Origin: Methylophaga marina | GTDB lineage: Bacteria > Pseudomonadota > Gammaproteobacteria > Nitrosococcales > Methylophagaceae | Reading direction: 5' to 3' | Assembly: GCF_030296755.1 (NCBI RefSeq) | Contig: NZ_AP027741.1 | Location: 1,302,001-1,366,000, forward strand | Length of the DNA: 64,000 bases | In this document: positions 1-10,150 of the stretch, piece by piece | How the letters are laid out: the number at the start of each line of letters is the position of its first letter | Numbering within the stretch: the first letter of the stretch is position 1 | Program-made: the position numbers and the translations under genes | The notes under the pieces: model-generated | Seen by the model: only the letters and a program-made list of their open reading frames with translations | Databases searched by the model: none | What the model was told of the DNA's origin: nothing

Positions 1-224
1 CCGATGCTCAGGTGGCACCCATTTATCTGCAAATTTTGATTGATAGCTTTCTCCCGACCATTCAGCATCTGCAAGCTTTTTTGATCCAGTTCATCCAAGC
101 GTTTCATGAACAGCAAATAGGTGATTTGCTCAATGGCCGTGAGAGGATTTGAAATACCACCGGCCCAGAATTTATTCCAGAGCTGATCGATTTTGCTTTT
201 AAGTTCGGGGTTATTTTGTAACAT
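1..224 (-). CDS. hsdM: Type I restriction-modification methyltransferase subunit HsdM, N-terminal fragment
   Basis: The minus strand is open from an ATG at 224 down to the window edge, so only about 74 N-terminal residues are visible and the catalytic part lies outside. The readable protein begins MLQNNPELKSKIDQLWNKFW and continues with a segment ending in YLLFMKRLDELD, the typical start of the HsdM N-terminal helical (N12-like) domain. HsdM is the adenine-N6 methyltransferase subunit that, with HsdS, gives the modification enzyme. It starts 10 bases after the RhuM-Fic gene and follows hsdR on the same strand, as expected for an hsd operon. No hsdS is visible; it may lie beyond the left edge. 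The short open frame limits confidence slightly. Confidence 0.85.
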   Translation of the reverse strand, partial: MLQNNPELKSKIDQLWNKFWAGGISNPLTAIEQITYLLFMKRLDELDQKSLQMLNGREKAINQNLQINGCHLSI

Positions 225-234
225 GTTTCTCTCG

Positions 235-1248
235 TTATACTTCTGCTTCGTCGGGATGTTTCAGCAAAATAAAATGCTCAACCAAACGAATCATCAGTTC
301 TTTTTGTTCGGGCAGACTTTCAGCTACCAATAAAGCCAGTGCCACCAGGGTGTTGTCATTAATCAGTTGTTCAACTGGTTTTGCCAGTAGGTGCTGGTTG
401 ATTCGCAAATACCATAAAAACAAAAATGAACCAGTGCGTTTGTTGCCATCTGCCAAGGGGTGATTTTTAATCACTAAATACAATAAATTGGCGGCCCGAC
501 TGGCTGTATTGGGATAAAACAGCTCGTCACCGAAACCTTGTTCAATCGTGGCGATGGCAGATGCTAAACCATCCCCCCGCAATTGACCAAATAATTGCGT
601 GGCCTCACCCTTGGTAATGAGTTCCTGCTTTAACTGATAAATGGCTTTGAGTGCATCATCAAAAACAAGTGCTTGCATGCCTGTTTGTGTTGACGTTTGT
701 TCATCCAGACTTTGTTCATCATAGCCCTGTAACAAACTCCAACTGCGAGCATAGTCACTGATAACCGATAAAATGGCCGCACCTTCATCATTCACTAATT
801 GTTGATTGGCCAGTGTACGCGAAAGTAGTTTGATGGCTTGTTCAAATTCTACGCCGCGCTCAGCTAGACGACGTTGGTTAAGCGTATAACCTTCGACCAG
901 GTGTTGTTTTAATGTATTGGTTGCCCAGATACGAAACTGCGTCGCACGTTTGGAGTTAATGCGATAACCCACTGACAGGATGGCATCTAAACTATAAATT
1001 TTTCGTTTACGACCAACCTGTCTTGTGCCTTCTTTTTGAACTTGTAAGGAATCCTTACAAGTTGCCGCTTCCTGCAACTCACCTTCTTCAAAAATATTTT
1101 TTAGATGCATCGTGATATTTTGTGGTTTCACATCAAACAACATGGCAATCTGTGCCTGCGTCAACCACAGCGTTTCAGCATCCTGAGTGACTTCAAGTTG
1201 AATCGAGCCATCCTGAGATTGGTAGAGTTGAATTTGTTGCGTCGTCAT
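235..1248 (-). CDS. RhuM-family protein with C-terminal Fic/Doc domain
   Basis: A 337-residue protein. The N-terminal third matches the RhuM (virulence RhuM) family: an early segment LWLTQAQIAMLFDVKPQNIT resembles a DNA-binding helix-turn-helix, followed by YSLDAILSVGYRINSKRATQFRIWA, which carries the family hallmark. The C-terminal half (about residues 180-330) is Fic/Doc-like, with the core motif HPLADGNKRTG around residue 265. That keeps the catalytic His and the phosphate-binding GNKRTG of Doc-type proteins, which modify target proteins with a nucleotide or phosphate. The gene sits between hsdR and hsdM in the same direction with 10-16 base gaps, so it is probably co-expressed with the restriction system. 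Its target is unknown; a regulatory or abortive-infection role is inference. Confidence 0.85.
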   Translation of the reverse strand: MTTQQIQLYQSQDGSIQLEVTQDAETLWLTQAQIAMLFDVKPQNITMHLKNIFEEGELQEAATCKDSLQVQKEGTRQVGRKRKIYSLDAILSVGYRINSKRATQFRIWATNTLKQHLVEGYTLNQRRLAERGVEFEQAIKLLSRTLANQQLVNDEGAAILSVISDYARSWSLLQGYDEQSLDEQTSTQTGMQALVFDDALKAIYQLKQELITKGEATQLFGQLRGDGLASAIATIEQGFGDELFYPNTASRAANLLYLVIKNHPLADGNKRTGSFLFLWYLRINQHLLAKPVEQLINDNTLVALALLVAESLPEQKELMIRLVEHFILLKHPDEAEV

Positions 1249-1264
1249 TTGATTTATTTCCTTA

Positions 1265-4064
1265 TTACGCTGCCAGTTGTTCCGTTAACTGCAGAATGTC
1301 ATTTATCTCAGTGGGGCTAAATACACCACGTATGCCTTGGGGATGAATAACGGTGAATGGCGTATTGATGAGATCTTTTTTCTCGATTTTTTCACGTTCG
1401 ATGATCACCTCTTTCAGCAAGGCCAGAAAGTCTAGTTGGCGTGTCGTTAAATTCGTATGTTGCTGTATGAAAAGTTCAAAAGCATCCGAAACCGTTTCGG
1501 GAAAACTTTTTAATAACTCCAACCCCAAAATATGGCGAATAAACTGTATAAATTGCGCTTTTTTGTTTTTATAAACTTGGCGTAGTAGCGCTTCCGTTAT
1601 GTGTGGATGTTCTGCATGTAAGATATCAGCGAGGTCATTTGCTTCATCATCACCAATCGGTTGACCCGCCTGGAGCTTTTGCAAAATGGGGTTACTGTTG
1701 GTGAGCTCCCGGATAAGCTCTTCAACCATTTCTCGGTAGCGAGAGACGCTTACCGCCTCATGTTGAGGTCCGAACTCAACCATCTCTTTATTGATAACTT
1801 TATCTGTCAGGTTAAGGTGTACCTGTGACTTACCTTTATTATCAGGTTCACGGAACTTCATCAGAGGCGCTAGTTTCGCCACTAGATTATCCAGTCCATC
1901 TTCATCGAGATTAGCCCAAAAATAATTGCTTTGAGCACTTCGTATTAACGATTCTTCTAATTTTACAAAAGGCACTGTGAGCGGTAATTCGCTGATGAGT
2001 TCAATAATGCCAGTTTTTAATGTTTCCGCTTTGTCTTTCTCTCCAGACAAATCAGCTAATGAGTATTCAAGCAGATCACGCTCAAAACGCATGGCTTTAA
2101 AATCAGCATCTGACAGAGTACGAAATAGTGGCTTAATCTCAGTCCGTAAAAATTCCAGCTTTTGATGGGTAACGTTAATCCAGAAATTGGGTTCATTCAC
2201 TATCGCTAGTGATGATGCAGCCTCTTTGATAGCAACAGAATTTTTTGGCAAACCTACAATCTGTTGCTGCAATTTTGCTATCTCGCGTTGTGCTAAATCT
2301 TGTTGACCTAACTCAATTGCTTTTTCAATTTTATCAATACGTAAGCCAACCAGTTTAACCGGAAGGGGTAACTGTACTTTGAGCTCTTTGCCTTTTGGTT
2401 CAAGTTTGAAATAGTCGAAGTTATCCCAGCAATCGATAATCAGGAAAATATCTTTTTTAGTACACCACGGCTTTATTTTTTTGGGTTCAAGCAGACGTGT
2501 TCCCCGACCAATCATTTGCCAGAATTTAGTGTATGAATAAACAGGTTTCGCAAAAACCAGATTAACCAGTTCACGAACGTCTATACCAGTGTCCAGCATA
2601 TCGACACTAATCGCCACACGGGGCATATCATTATTAGTGAATTGATCGAGTAAACCACCCTTTCCGTATACTCTTGGATCATCTGATACCAAAACTTTAG
2701 CTAGTTCACCATGGTATTCAGGGTAGAGTCTGTCAAAGATAGTTTCTATTCGACGAGCATGAGCTTTTGATGAGCAAAAGAAGATTGTTTTGCCTGGCAA
2801 AACACCGTTGGAATCTTTTATACACTCATCCATGAACTCTTTAACAATCAGTGTATTGGTACCTTCGTTGATAACCTGTTTTTCTAACTGCGTACCTTCA
2901 AAATTGATCTCTTCAATCTCTTTACCCTCGAGTATCAATTTTTTCTGATCTTCGAGCGAAATAGTGCGCTTACTGATACCTTCCATCTGGAATTTAGTCT
3001 GAATTTTCATTACCTGAAAATTACATAAATAAGGCGGTACATTATTCACCGCCTCATCATAGGTATAGGCGAAGGTGGGTAAGCCATCCTCACAATGGAA
3101 AAGTTCGAAAGTATTATGATCAATAATGTCAGTGGGTGTGGCAGTTAGCCCCAACACAAGCGCATTGAAATAATTAAGAATTTCACCAAATGTGTTGTAA
3201 ATAGATCGGTGACTTTCATCAACTACAATTACATCAAAAAAGTGTGGTGATAATGTCGTAATGGGATCACGAATAATGTTGAGCATTGAAGGATAGGTCG
3301 ATACGTAAATTCGCCTATCTTTCGCAATGAGTTTTTCCCCCACATTCGGCCAACGTGGTTCATTTGGTAAATGTTCTTTAAACGCTGCCAAAGCTTGCTC
3401 ACGCAGAGCAATTCGATCAACCAGAAACAAAACACGTTCAGCATAACCCGCACGCATTAATGAATCGACAAAGGCAATACACGTTCTGGTCTTACCTGTA
3501 CCGGTTGCCATTACCAAGAGGAAGTCGCGTTTTTTCGCCTCGATGGCTTCCAATACAGAACGGATTGCACGAATTTGATAATCCCGACCCGCAATATCTT
3601 TGTTAATAAACTCTTGGGTTAACGGTTTTTTATTTCGACGAATATATTGCAACCGTTCCAGATCTGCCCGGCTTGGAAAACCGATGACTTTGCGAGGTGG
3701 GTAGTTTTCTAGATCCCAGAAGAATGTTTCATGACCATTTGTGTAATAACAAAAAGGAGTTCACCTCCCAACTGTTTCTGAATGTTGTAACAGTATTGCT
3801 TTGCTTGTTCCCGGCCGATGGCCGCATCTTTGCTGGTTTTTTTGCTTCAACAACCGCTAATGGCTTGCCATCTTTGCCCAACAAGACATAGTCACTAAAC
3901 TGATGCCCTTCATATTTTGTTCGTGCTTCACGAACTCCTTCCGAAAGTTCCATCGTGATATCAAACTCTTCCACAACATGTGTGGGATCTTTTACATTCC
4001 AACCCGCGGCTTCTAATTGTTGGTCGATAAGTTCAGTGCGAGTTTGGGCTTCCGTTCTTGACAT
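1265..4064 (-). pseudogene. hsdR: Type I restriction endonuclease subunit HsdR, interrupted by two frameshifts
   Basis: The ATP-dependent translocase/nuclease subunit of the hsd system, readable in three frames. The N-terminal piece (from 4064) holds the PD-(D/E)xK nuclease, with SDYVLLGKDGKPLAVVEAKK carrying the D, E and K residues. The long piece (from about 3750 down to 1265) holds the helicase: Walker A ATGTGKT, DEAH-type box VDESH, and motif QMIGRGTRL. Between them, the frame moves by one base at the seven-T run 3837-3843 (seven A on the coding strand, eight needed) and again near 3751-3757. Undoing both restores a continuous segment reading SKDAAIGREQAKQYCYNIQ then YYTNGHETFFWDLENY. Two single-base deletions in or beside short homopolymers could be sequencing errors; if real, restriction would be lost. 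Confidence 0.85.
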
Positions 4065-4254
4065 TACTTAATGCCCCTTTTCAAAAATCACTCATGAGAA
4101 ACCAAAATTCCACTGCGTTATTAGTTGTTTTGTTTCTAAGGGATAAAATCATCTAACACATCGCTATTATCTTATCTGCAAAAGGCTTTATAGTTGGTGG
4201 AAAGATTTTTCAGTATCTACTTAAAATAAAAACTTTTCTTTTATAAACAGACAC

Positions 4255-5166
4255 CTATAAAACCTGCTTTACAAGACTAAGAATGTATTCGATATTAGAA
4301 TCATCAACGACCTGTATTTCATAATCTCCCGTTCCAAAATGTCCAATATTTGAAACGTTTTTGGCTATGCCCTTTTCATCTTTTAAGGTTCCAAACTTTG
4401 CGCCAATGTAGATTTTGAGCTTATCTTTCTGCAGAGCAAAACAAGCTACATTCTTATCCTTTTTTAAAGCTATATAGACTTTTTTTGGCTCTACTTCGAT
4501 ACCAGATGAAAGACTTTGAATTGAATCCCTAAATTGCTCATACAATTCATATATTTCTTCACTAGATTTCTCGCGATGATCTTCTTCGGTATAAACTTTT
4601 ATCTCAGCAACTACCTGCTGATACTCTTCTTTACGTGTTACAGGTTTCACACTCTCTGCAGATGAACTTTTCTTAATTTCTTTTATTGAGACAGTATCAT
4701 TCGTGTAACGAGTGACCTCCCATAGCTCTATGGCGATGTCTTTGAAATTAGTCGCCAATATTTGATTATCTGTGAATGAGGGCGAAACAAACACAACTCT
4801 TGATTGACTCCAATCTACATCTCCTCTTTTGAGGTTTTTGTTTAACTTTTCGTTGTACTCAATAATGAAGTCTGCTTTATTCTCGAGCATCAGGCTGAGA
4901 TATGAAAATCCCTGATCAATCACACTGATATTTTTGCTCCTTTTATATTCAATAATGATAAAGGCTTTGGACTGTTCATCATAAGCCAGGCTATCTATCC
5001 GCTTATTCTTTATTGTGAATTCGCTTCTGACTAGCGTCAGCCCCATAACGGCGTCTAAATTAAGTTCAAATAGCGTCTGAATCTCTTTTTCTAACTTGAA
5101 TGGTTTCTCTTTAATAACTTCAAGCTGATTATTCTTTCCAAATTTATATATAGCCATCTTTGTCAC
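4255..5166 (-). CDS. DUF5655-type protein with nuclease-like N-terminal domain
   Basis: A 303-residue protein. Residues about 45-110 contain RIDSLAYDEQSKAFIIIEYK, an arrangement (D ... E-x-K) seen in PD-(D/E)xK nuclease folds such as DUF91/NucS-like proteins. The C-terminal 100 residues, with VYIALKKDKNVACFALQ and GHFGTGDYEIQV, match the DUF5655 (COG3586) domain, whose role is not established. Residues about 165-195 are a charged linker. The GTG at 5166 has an AGGGA ribosome-binding sequence five bases upstream; an ATG three codons later (5157) is an alternative. It lies next to the type I restriction genes on the same strand, which suggests a defence setting, but it is separated from hsdR by 190 bases and need not be in that operon. 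Function is inferred only. Confidence 0.7.
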   Translation of the reverse strand: MTKMAIYKFGKNNQLEVIKEKPFKLEKEIQTLFELNLDAVMGLTLVRSEFTIKNKRIDSLAYDEQSKAFIIIEYKRSKNISVIDQGFSYLSLMLENKADFIIEYNEKLNKNLKRGDVDWSQSRVVFVSPSFTDNQILATNFKDIAIELWEVTRYTNDTVSIKEIKKSSSAESVKPVTRKEEYQQVVAEIKVYTEEDHREKSSEEIYELYEQFRDSIQSLSSGIEVEPKKVYIALKKDKNVACFALQKDKLKIYIGAKFGTLKDEKGIAKNVSNIGHFGTGDYEIQVVDDSNIEYILSLVKQVL

Positions 5167-5742
5167 AATTTCCCTATAAAACGGCTAAGTTCGCCGAAAT
5201 AATGCTTTAAACACGATTGCTTTATAAACGAATATAATTAGCAATGTTTTATATTTCCACTATTACATAAAATTCATCACAGCACTCACTAAGTCCGCCT
5301 TATGTAATAGGGCAAAATTTATTCATAACTAAAAGTTTCAAACACTTTATCTGTTGTCTCATTAGAGGGGTTTAAAGCCTTGTTGGTAGAATTTTTTAGT
5401 TCTTCCCATTTCTCAGCACTATAGTTTGCTGTTGAATCAATTACTGAACTGACACTATTAGACGCCGAGTCTTTGACTTGAGTTAGTATCTGTTGTGACT
5501 CTTCCTTAGCTTTGATAAGACATTCTTGATATCCGAATTGAATTTCAGTTTTGTAGAGAATGTTGTATTCATCTTGCAAATCTTTTTGTTCATCACAATA
5601 TTCACCGGCTTCTACAACTGTAAACGTGCCAGCAACAACAAGAGCAGCAAAGGGGACAGCAGAAGTTAGAGCACCTGAAACACCTCTTGTTGTTCGTTTG
5701 AGAAATCTCTTGGTTGTTTTTACTTTTTTCTTTTTATGTTCA

Positions 5743-5745
5743 GCC
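5743..5745. repeat. Target-site duplication, left copy (GCC)
   Basis: Three bases immediately left of the insertion sequence, repeated at 6981-6983 on its right. Three bases is a usual duplication length for IS3 elements. A match this short could occur by chance, but removing one copy restores the interrupted frame exactly. Confidence 0.8.
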
Positions 5746-6916
<1,171 letters not shown>

Positions 6917-6954
6917 TGAACACCTCTGTGGAGGTCATAGTACCTCCTAAAATG

Positions 6955-6980
6955 GTGTCCGGGATCAGTAAACCACTACA
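6955..6980 (-). repeat. Right terminal inverted repeat of the IS3-family element
   Basis: Read on the minus strand it begins TGTAGTGGTTTACTGATCCC. It precedes the transposase gene, so it probably contains or adjoins the element's promoter. Confidence 0.9.
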
Positions 6981-6983
6981 GCC
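6981..6983. repeat. Target-site duplication, right copy (GCC)
   Basis: Partner of the GCC at 5743-5745. It is the last part of the interrupted gene's 5' fragment. Confidence 0.8.
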
Positions 6984-7147
6984 TTCATTTTTTCAACAAT
7001 TTGTTGGGACTCCCTAAGTTGGCTTAATTCTTTTGCTGAAGTTGTAACCAATCCAAACGTCCCTAGAACTGTATTTAGAAACAATGAACCAATGAAAATA
7101 AGCACTGAAGCAGTTGCAGTCATCGTTAAAAAGATTTTTTTCATCAC

Positions 7148-7671
7148 ATTCCCTTTATCTATGCTCCATTTATTAGCTCATAAGATGAACTAAACTGAGT
7201 GACCAATTTATATTTCAAATATTGAAAATAAAAGATTTTAATTTCAGATGCTAAAACTTTATGTCAGTAATCGTTCAAACCCAACAATAAAAAAATGAAA
7301 CAAGAAATCAAGAAGAATCAAGGGACCGTAAATTCTTCAATAGCAAACCTTCCTAATCTATCTCACCTGTTAGTCTATAACTCGTACTCCGTCCACCACC
7401 TGGGTTTTGTATAAAGAGTTGTCGCGTAACTATGATATTTAGGGTCAGTGTAAAAATAGCTTATTCACTGCACTTTATGCGGTGATTAATCCTCTTATTC
7501 ACCGCAAACAGATATATAAAGTCCTATTCACTAAGGTTCTGCACATCAAACTGTACAGTTTGGGGTTGTCTGAGATTAGCCCTGAAATATTCGTGCAGTG
7601 AAGGTCAGTGATGGTGTATACCGTTTAGTGATCTTCATATGTGGGCTATTCAATAGTTCATTTTGCTAAAT
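7148..7671. other. Intergenic region with a 16-base palindrome, no gene seen
   Basis: A 524-base A+T-rich stretch between the interrupted membrane gene and the next minus-strand gene. I see no convincing open frame or RNA gene. The first 80 bases precede the interrupted gene and probably held its promoter. The only clear structure is the perfect palindrome at 7547-7562. Confidence 0.6.
7547..7562. repeat. Perfect 16-base palindrome
   Basis: CAAACTGTACAGTTTG is identical to its reverse complement. It lies about 110 bases beyond the 3' end of the secreted-protein gene at 7672. There is no T run, so it does not look like a terminator; a dimeric regulator site is possible but unsupported. Confidence 0.5.
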
Positions 7672-8181
7672 TTATTCAGCTAAGACTTTGAGTTGCCTAT
7701 AAGCTGCACAGGCTTTATCTCTCTGAGAGATATGTTGCCGACTTTGAGATTGCCGAGCTTGTAAGGTCAGCATTGAACAAGCTTGTTGTGCATCCAACAG
7801 TTCAGCTTGTTTTGCCGTAGGCATAGATATTTGTGCAATCGTGGGCTCGTAACTAACAGCGGCTGAGCAATACATATTTTCCAATTTTTTATGTTTCCAG
7901 TGCTCACGTTTGTTATTGGTAAGATGTGAGCAGGTTTCAATAAAAAATGATTTAGCGGCAACCGTACACTCGGAGTATTCTGATACCAACTCATGCTTTG
8001 TTATGGCACAAACCGAATCGTGTTTAACTTTCCAGAATTGGTACTGATAGTCGACATTGTAATCTTGATATTTTACAACTTGAGTTTGTAGATCTGAGCC
8101 CATTACATCGGAAACATGTGACTGCATACCACCCGAGATAGTGCTGAGAAAAACCGAAAATGCGATGCTGATTGACTCCAT
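7672..8181 (-). CDS. Unrecognised secreted or exported Cys-containing protein
   Basis: A 169-residue protein. The first 18 residues (MESISIAFSVFLSTISGG) are mildly hydrophobic and may be a weak signal sequence. The rest is polar and carries several cysteines (in VCAITKHE, SECTVAA, ETCSHL, MYCSAA, QQACSML, KACAAYR), a number more typical of a periplasmic protein than a cytoplasmic one. The C-terminal 45 residues are Gln/Arg/Ala-rich and probably helical. A Shine-Dalgarno AAGGA sits a few bases before the ATG. It follows the gene at 8276-9019 on the same strand after 94 bases, so the two may be co-transcribed. I recognise no family; function unknown. Confidence 0.6.
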   Translation of the reverse strand: MESISIAFSVFLSTISGGMQSHVSDVMGSDLQTQVVKYQDYNVDYQYQFWKVKHDSVCAITKHELVSEYSECTVAAKSFFIETCSHLTNNKREHWKHKKLENMYCSAAVSYEPTIAQISMPTAKQAELLDAQQACSMLTLQARQSQSRQHISQRDKACAAYRQLKVLAE

Positions 8182-8275
8182 GTGCTTTCCTTATTCCGTG
8201 TCAATTTTTCATTAAATTTACTTGAAAAAAAGCAGAGCGTTTGATGTTCCTCACTATTTCACCAACAGCAATCAA

Positions 8276-9019
8276 TTATTTAGCGTCAAATACAACACTT
8301 GTCGCGACACATTTCCTACCTTCTATTTTTACGTGAACCGTTGCTTCTTTATTCATATACGCAGGCCCTTTCATTTGTGAAGCAAGAGGTGGGGATATCG
8401 TCAACGTCTTGTCACAGCGTTCAAATAGACTTTTCTGTGTGATATCCCCCGCGTTTAGCTGACGCATAATCATGCTTGAAGGGTGCAAACGAGCCACAAG
8501 GACTTTTATCGTGCCCTCAAATTGATAGGCATTATCCTCAGTTGCTTTGCTTTGGCTTGCCTGTTCTCGCTCGTTTTTGCTTGCCAGTACTTTATAGTCA
8601 GTAAATTTGCACCATCTGGCAGAACCACCACTGCTGGTGAGTTTAACTAGCTGACCATTTAATAACTTTAGCTTCGAGCCTGCGTGTTGCTCAAAAAATA
8701 ACTTAGCCTCTTTGGCTGAAAAATTCTTATCAAGAAAATAGGCTCGGCAGTTTGCTGTCCCCGCGTCTTCCTTCTTGAGAAAAGTCAATTGAATAGGTAA
8801 GGGGCGTTTGACGTTGAACACGCCTAAACTGAGGGGGTGATCGACTTTCATGCGATAACTCTGCTCTGCAACGAACTCATGAGCAGCCCATGTTTTTTCA
8901 TCCTTAAGGATCCCCTCAATATCTCCTATGCTTTCTCTAGAGAGAGTTGGTTTTGTGCCTCCTGCAAAGGCAGAAAAACTGAGAATAACTGACACAAATA
9001 AGAACATCATCTTGAACAT
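8276..9019 (-). CDS. Unrecognised periplasmic protein with signal peptide
   Basis: A 247-residue protein with a clear signal peptide (MFKMMFLFVSVILSFSAFAGG, cleavage likely after AFA). The mature part shows no family I can name. It has four cysteines (NCRAYF, RWCKF, FERCDK, RKCVATS) that could form two disulfides, and beta-rich stretches such as YQFEGTIKVLVARL and ATVHVKIEGRKCVATSVVF near the end. The start is supported by GGAG eight bases upstream of the ATG. It is the first gene of a possible two-gene unit with the Cys-containing protein downstream. An outer-envelope or periplasmic role is inferred only from the export signal. Confidence 0.7.
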   Translation of the reverse strand: MFKMMFLFVSVILSFSAFAGGTKPTLSRESIGDIEGILKDEKTWAAHEFVAEQSYRMKVDHPLSLGVFNVKRPLPIQLTFLKKEDAGTANCRAYFLDKNFSAKEAKLFFEQHAGSKLKLLNGQLVKLTSSGGSARWCKFTDYKVLASKNEREQASQSKATEDNAYQFEGTIKVLVARLHPSSMIMRQLNAGDITQKSLFERCDKTLTISPPLASQMKGPAYMNKEATVHVKIEGRKCVATSVVFDAK

Positions 9020-9617
9020 CTATTACTCCATGTATATTGGTTGTAGCTTAGGTAAGCAAAGTAAAGTTGCTTAGATTGGATTATCTTTCACGGCTTAAAT
9101 TTGTGGCTGGATGACAGCCGTTTTTTATAAGACCGGTTTTTTTGATCAATTGGGAATTGGATACTTTCTGAGTAGAGGCCATGATTATGGCAAGGTATCC
9201 GTTCCGAATGGTGTTTGAGTCCTTTTTGTAAACAACTCACTACTTTTTAGTAGCTGTAAGAAGTTGTTTATCTTGGTTAAATATTCCATAGTTTGTCACG
9301 CTAAGCAACGTTCAATTGTGATGAGCGTTATATTAAGGTTTCATAGACCAGATATTATCGTTCGGTCTTTTCGTAAAAATGACAGCTATCTTTTTACAGT
9401 GAATGTATAAATTTGTGATCAGTGATCGCTCTTAAATCACTTTTTTGACGATTTAATTCTTATATCCAATTGCAGTAAAACTTGCCCTGAATGAAGTAAT
9501 GCCTTTTGTATGGCAGATAAATAGATATTCGCTCATTAAAGGCCCTTGGGAATCAAAATCAAAAAGGCCAAACAACTTACGCTGTTTGGCCTTTTTTTAT
9601 TGATAGAAAATAATTAA
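9020..9617. other. Intergenic region with a terminator, otherwise no gene seen
   Basis: About 600 A+T-rich bases between two minus-strand genes. The right end holds the terminator at 9561-9596. The left end should carry the promoter of the secreted-protein gene starting at 9019. I see no open frame with a credible start or family, and no recognisable RNA gene. A small RNA cannot be excluded from sequence reading alone. Confidence 0.55.
9561..9596 (-). terminator. Rho-independent terminator after the RaiA/HPF-like gene
   Basis: A 14-base perfect stem, AAAAAGGCCAAACA paired with TGTTTGGCCTTTTT, round a short loop. It begins about 20 bases beyond the stop of the gene at 9618. The flanking A and T runs make it potentially bidirectional. 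Confidence 0.9.
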
Positions 9618-9935
9618 TCAGTGTGATTTCATGCGTTCAATCGTGGTGGTGAGTACACGTTTGATTTTATCGGTCGCTCCGGTAAACGCTTGTTTAACAG
9701 AGGCGGCGTCATGGGTGACCACATTAGGTTGATGACCTTCTATGCGAGCTTCAATCAGGCAGCGAATATCATCGGCTCCGCCTCGGTTTTCACTGTTTTG
9801 ATCGCTTAGGTGGACTTCGATACGAGTGACGTGCTCGTCGAAGCGTTTAAGAGCGTGTTGTAATTCCTCACGAATCGAATCAGTGAGCGTATCGTCACCT
9901 GGAATATGACGATCGGTATTTACCTGAATTTGCAT
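9618..9935 (-). CDS. HPF/RaiA-family ribosome-associated protein
   Basis: A 105-residue protein of the S30AE/HPF family, which binds the small ribosomal subunit and slows or silences ribosomes under stress. The sequence opens MQIQVNTDRHIPGDDTLTDS and has the helix RFDEHVTRIEVHLSDQN and the segment RCLIEARIEGHQPNVVTHDA; the family pattern of strands and helices is preserved. It lacks the long C-terminal dimerisation domain of long HPF, so it is a short form. The divergent variant (HIPGDD instead of the usual GHHVEVT-like start) means the exact subfamily is uncertain. It is a single-gene unit ended by a strong terminator. The start has TCAAGGAGA just upstream. Confidence 0.85.
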   Translation of the reverse strand: MQIQVNTDRHIPGDDTLTDSIREELQHALKRFDEHVTRIEVHLSDQNSENRGGADDIRCLIEARIEGHQPNVVTHDAASVKQAFTGATDKIKRVLTTTIERMKSH

Positions 9936-10150
9936 GTTATCTCCTTGAAAGGTGAATAAACCGCTTTTTATGACAATGTGAATTATTAAAGAATTCCATG
10001 GTCATTTTTTATATGGCGTTCATATTGACCTATTTCAAGCAACCCCCTTTAACCCAAAGCAAGTCATGGGTAAGGGCAATATTGTTAGACTCAAATATTT
10101 ATTCTTCCAAAATCTAGTTAAGTTATCGTTTTCACTCAAAGGAGGACACG

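Noticed and set aside
1105..1574. Plus-strand open frames over the RhuM-Fic and hsdR genes
   Set aside because: They are antisense to well-supported proteins and show no domain.
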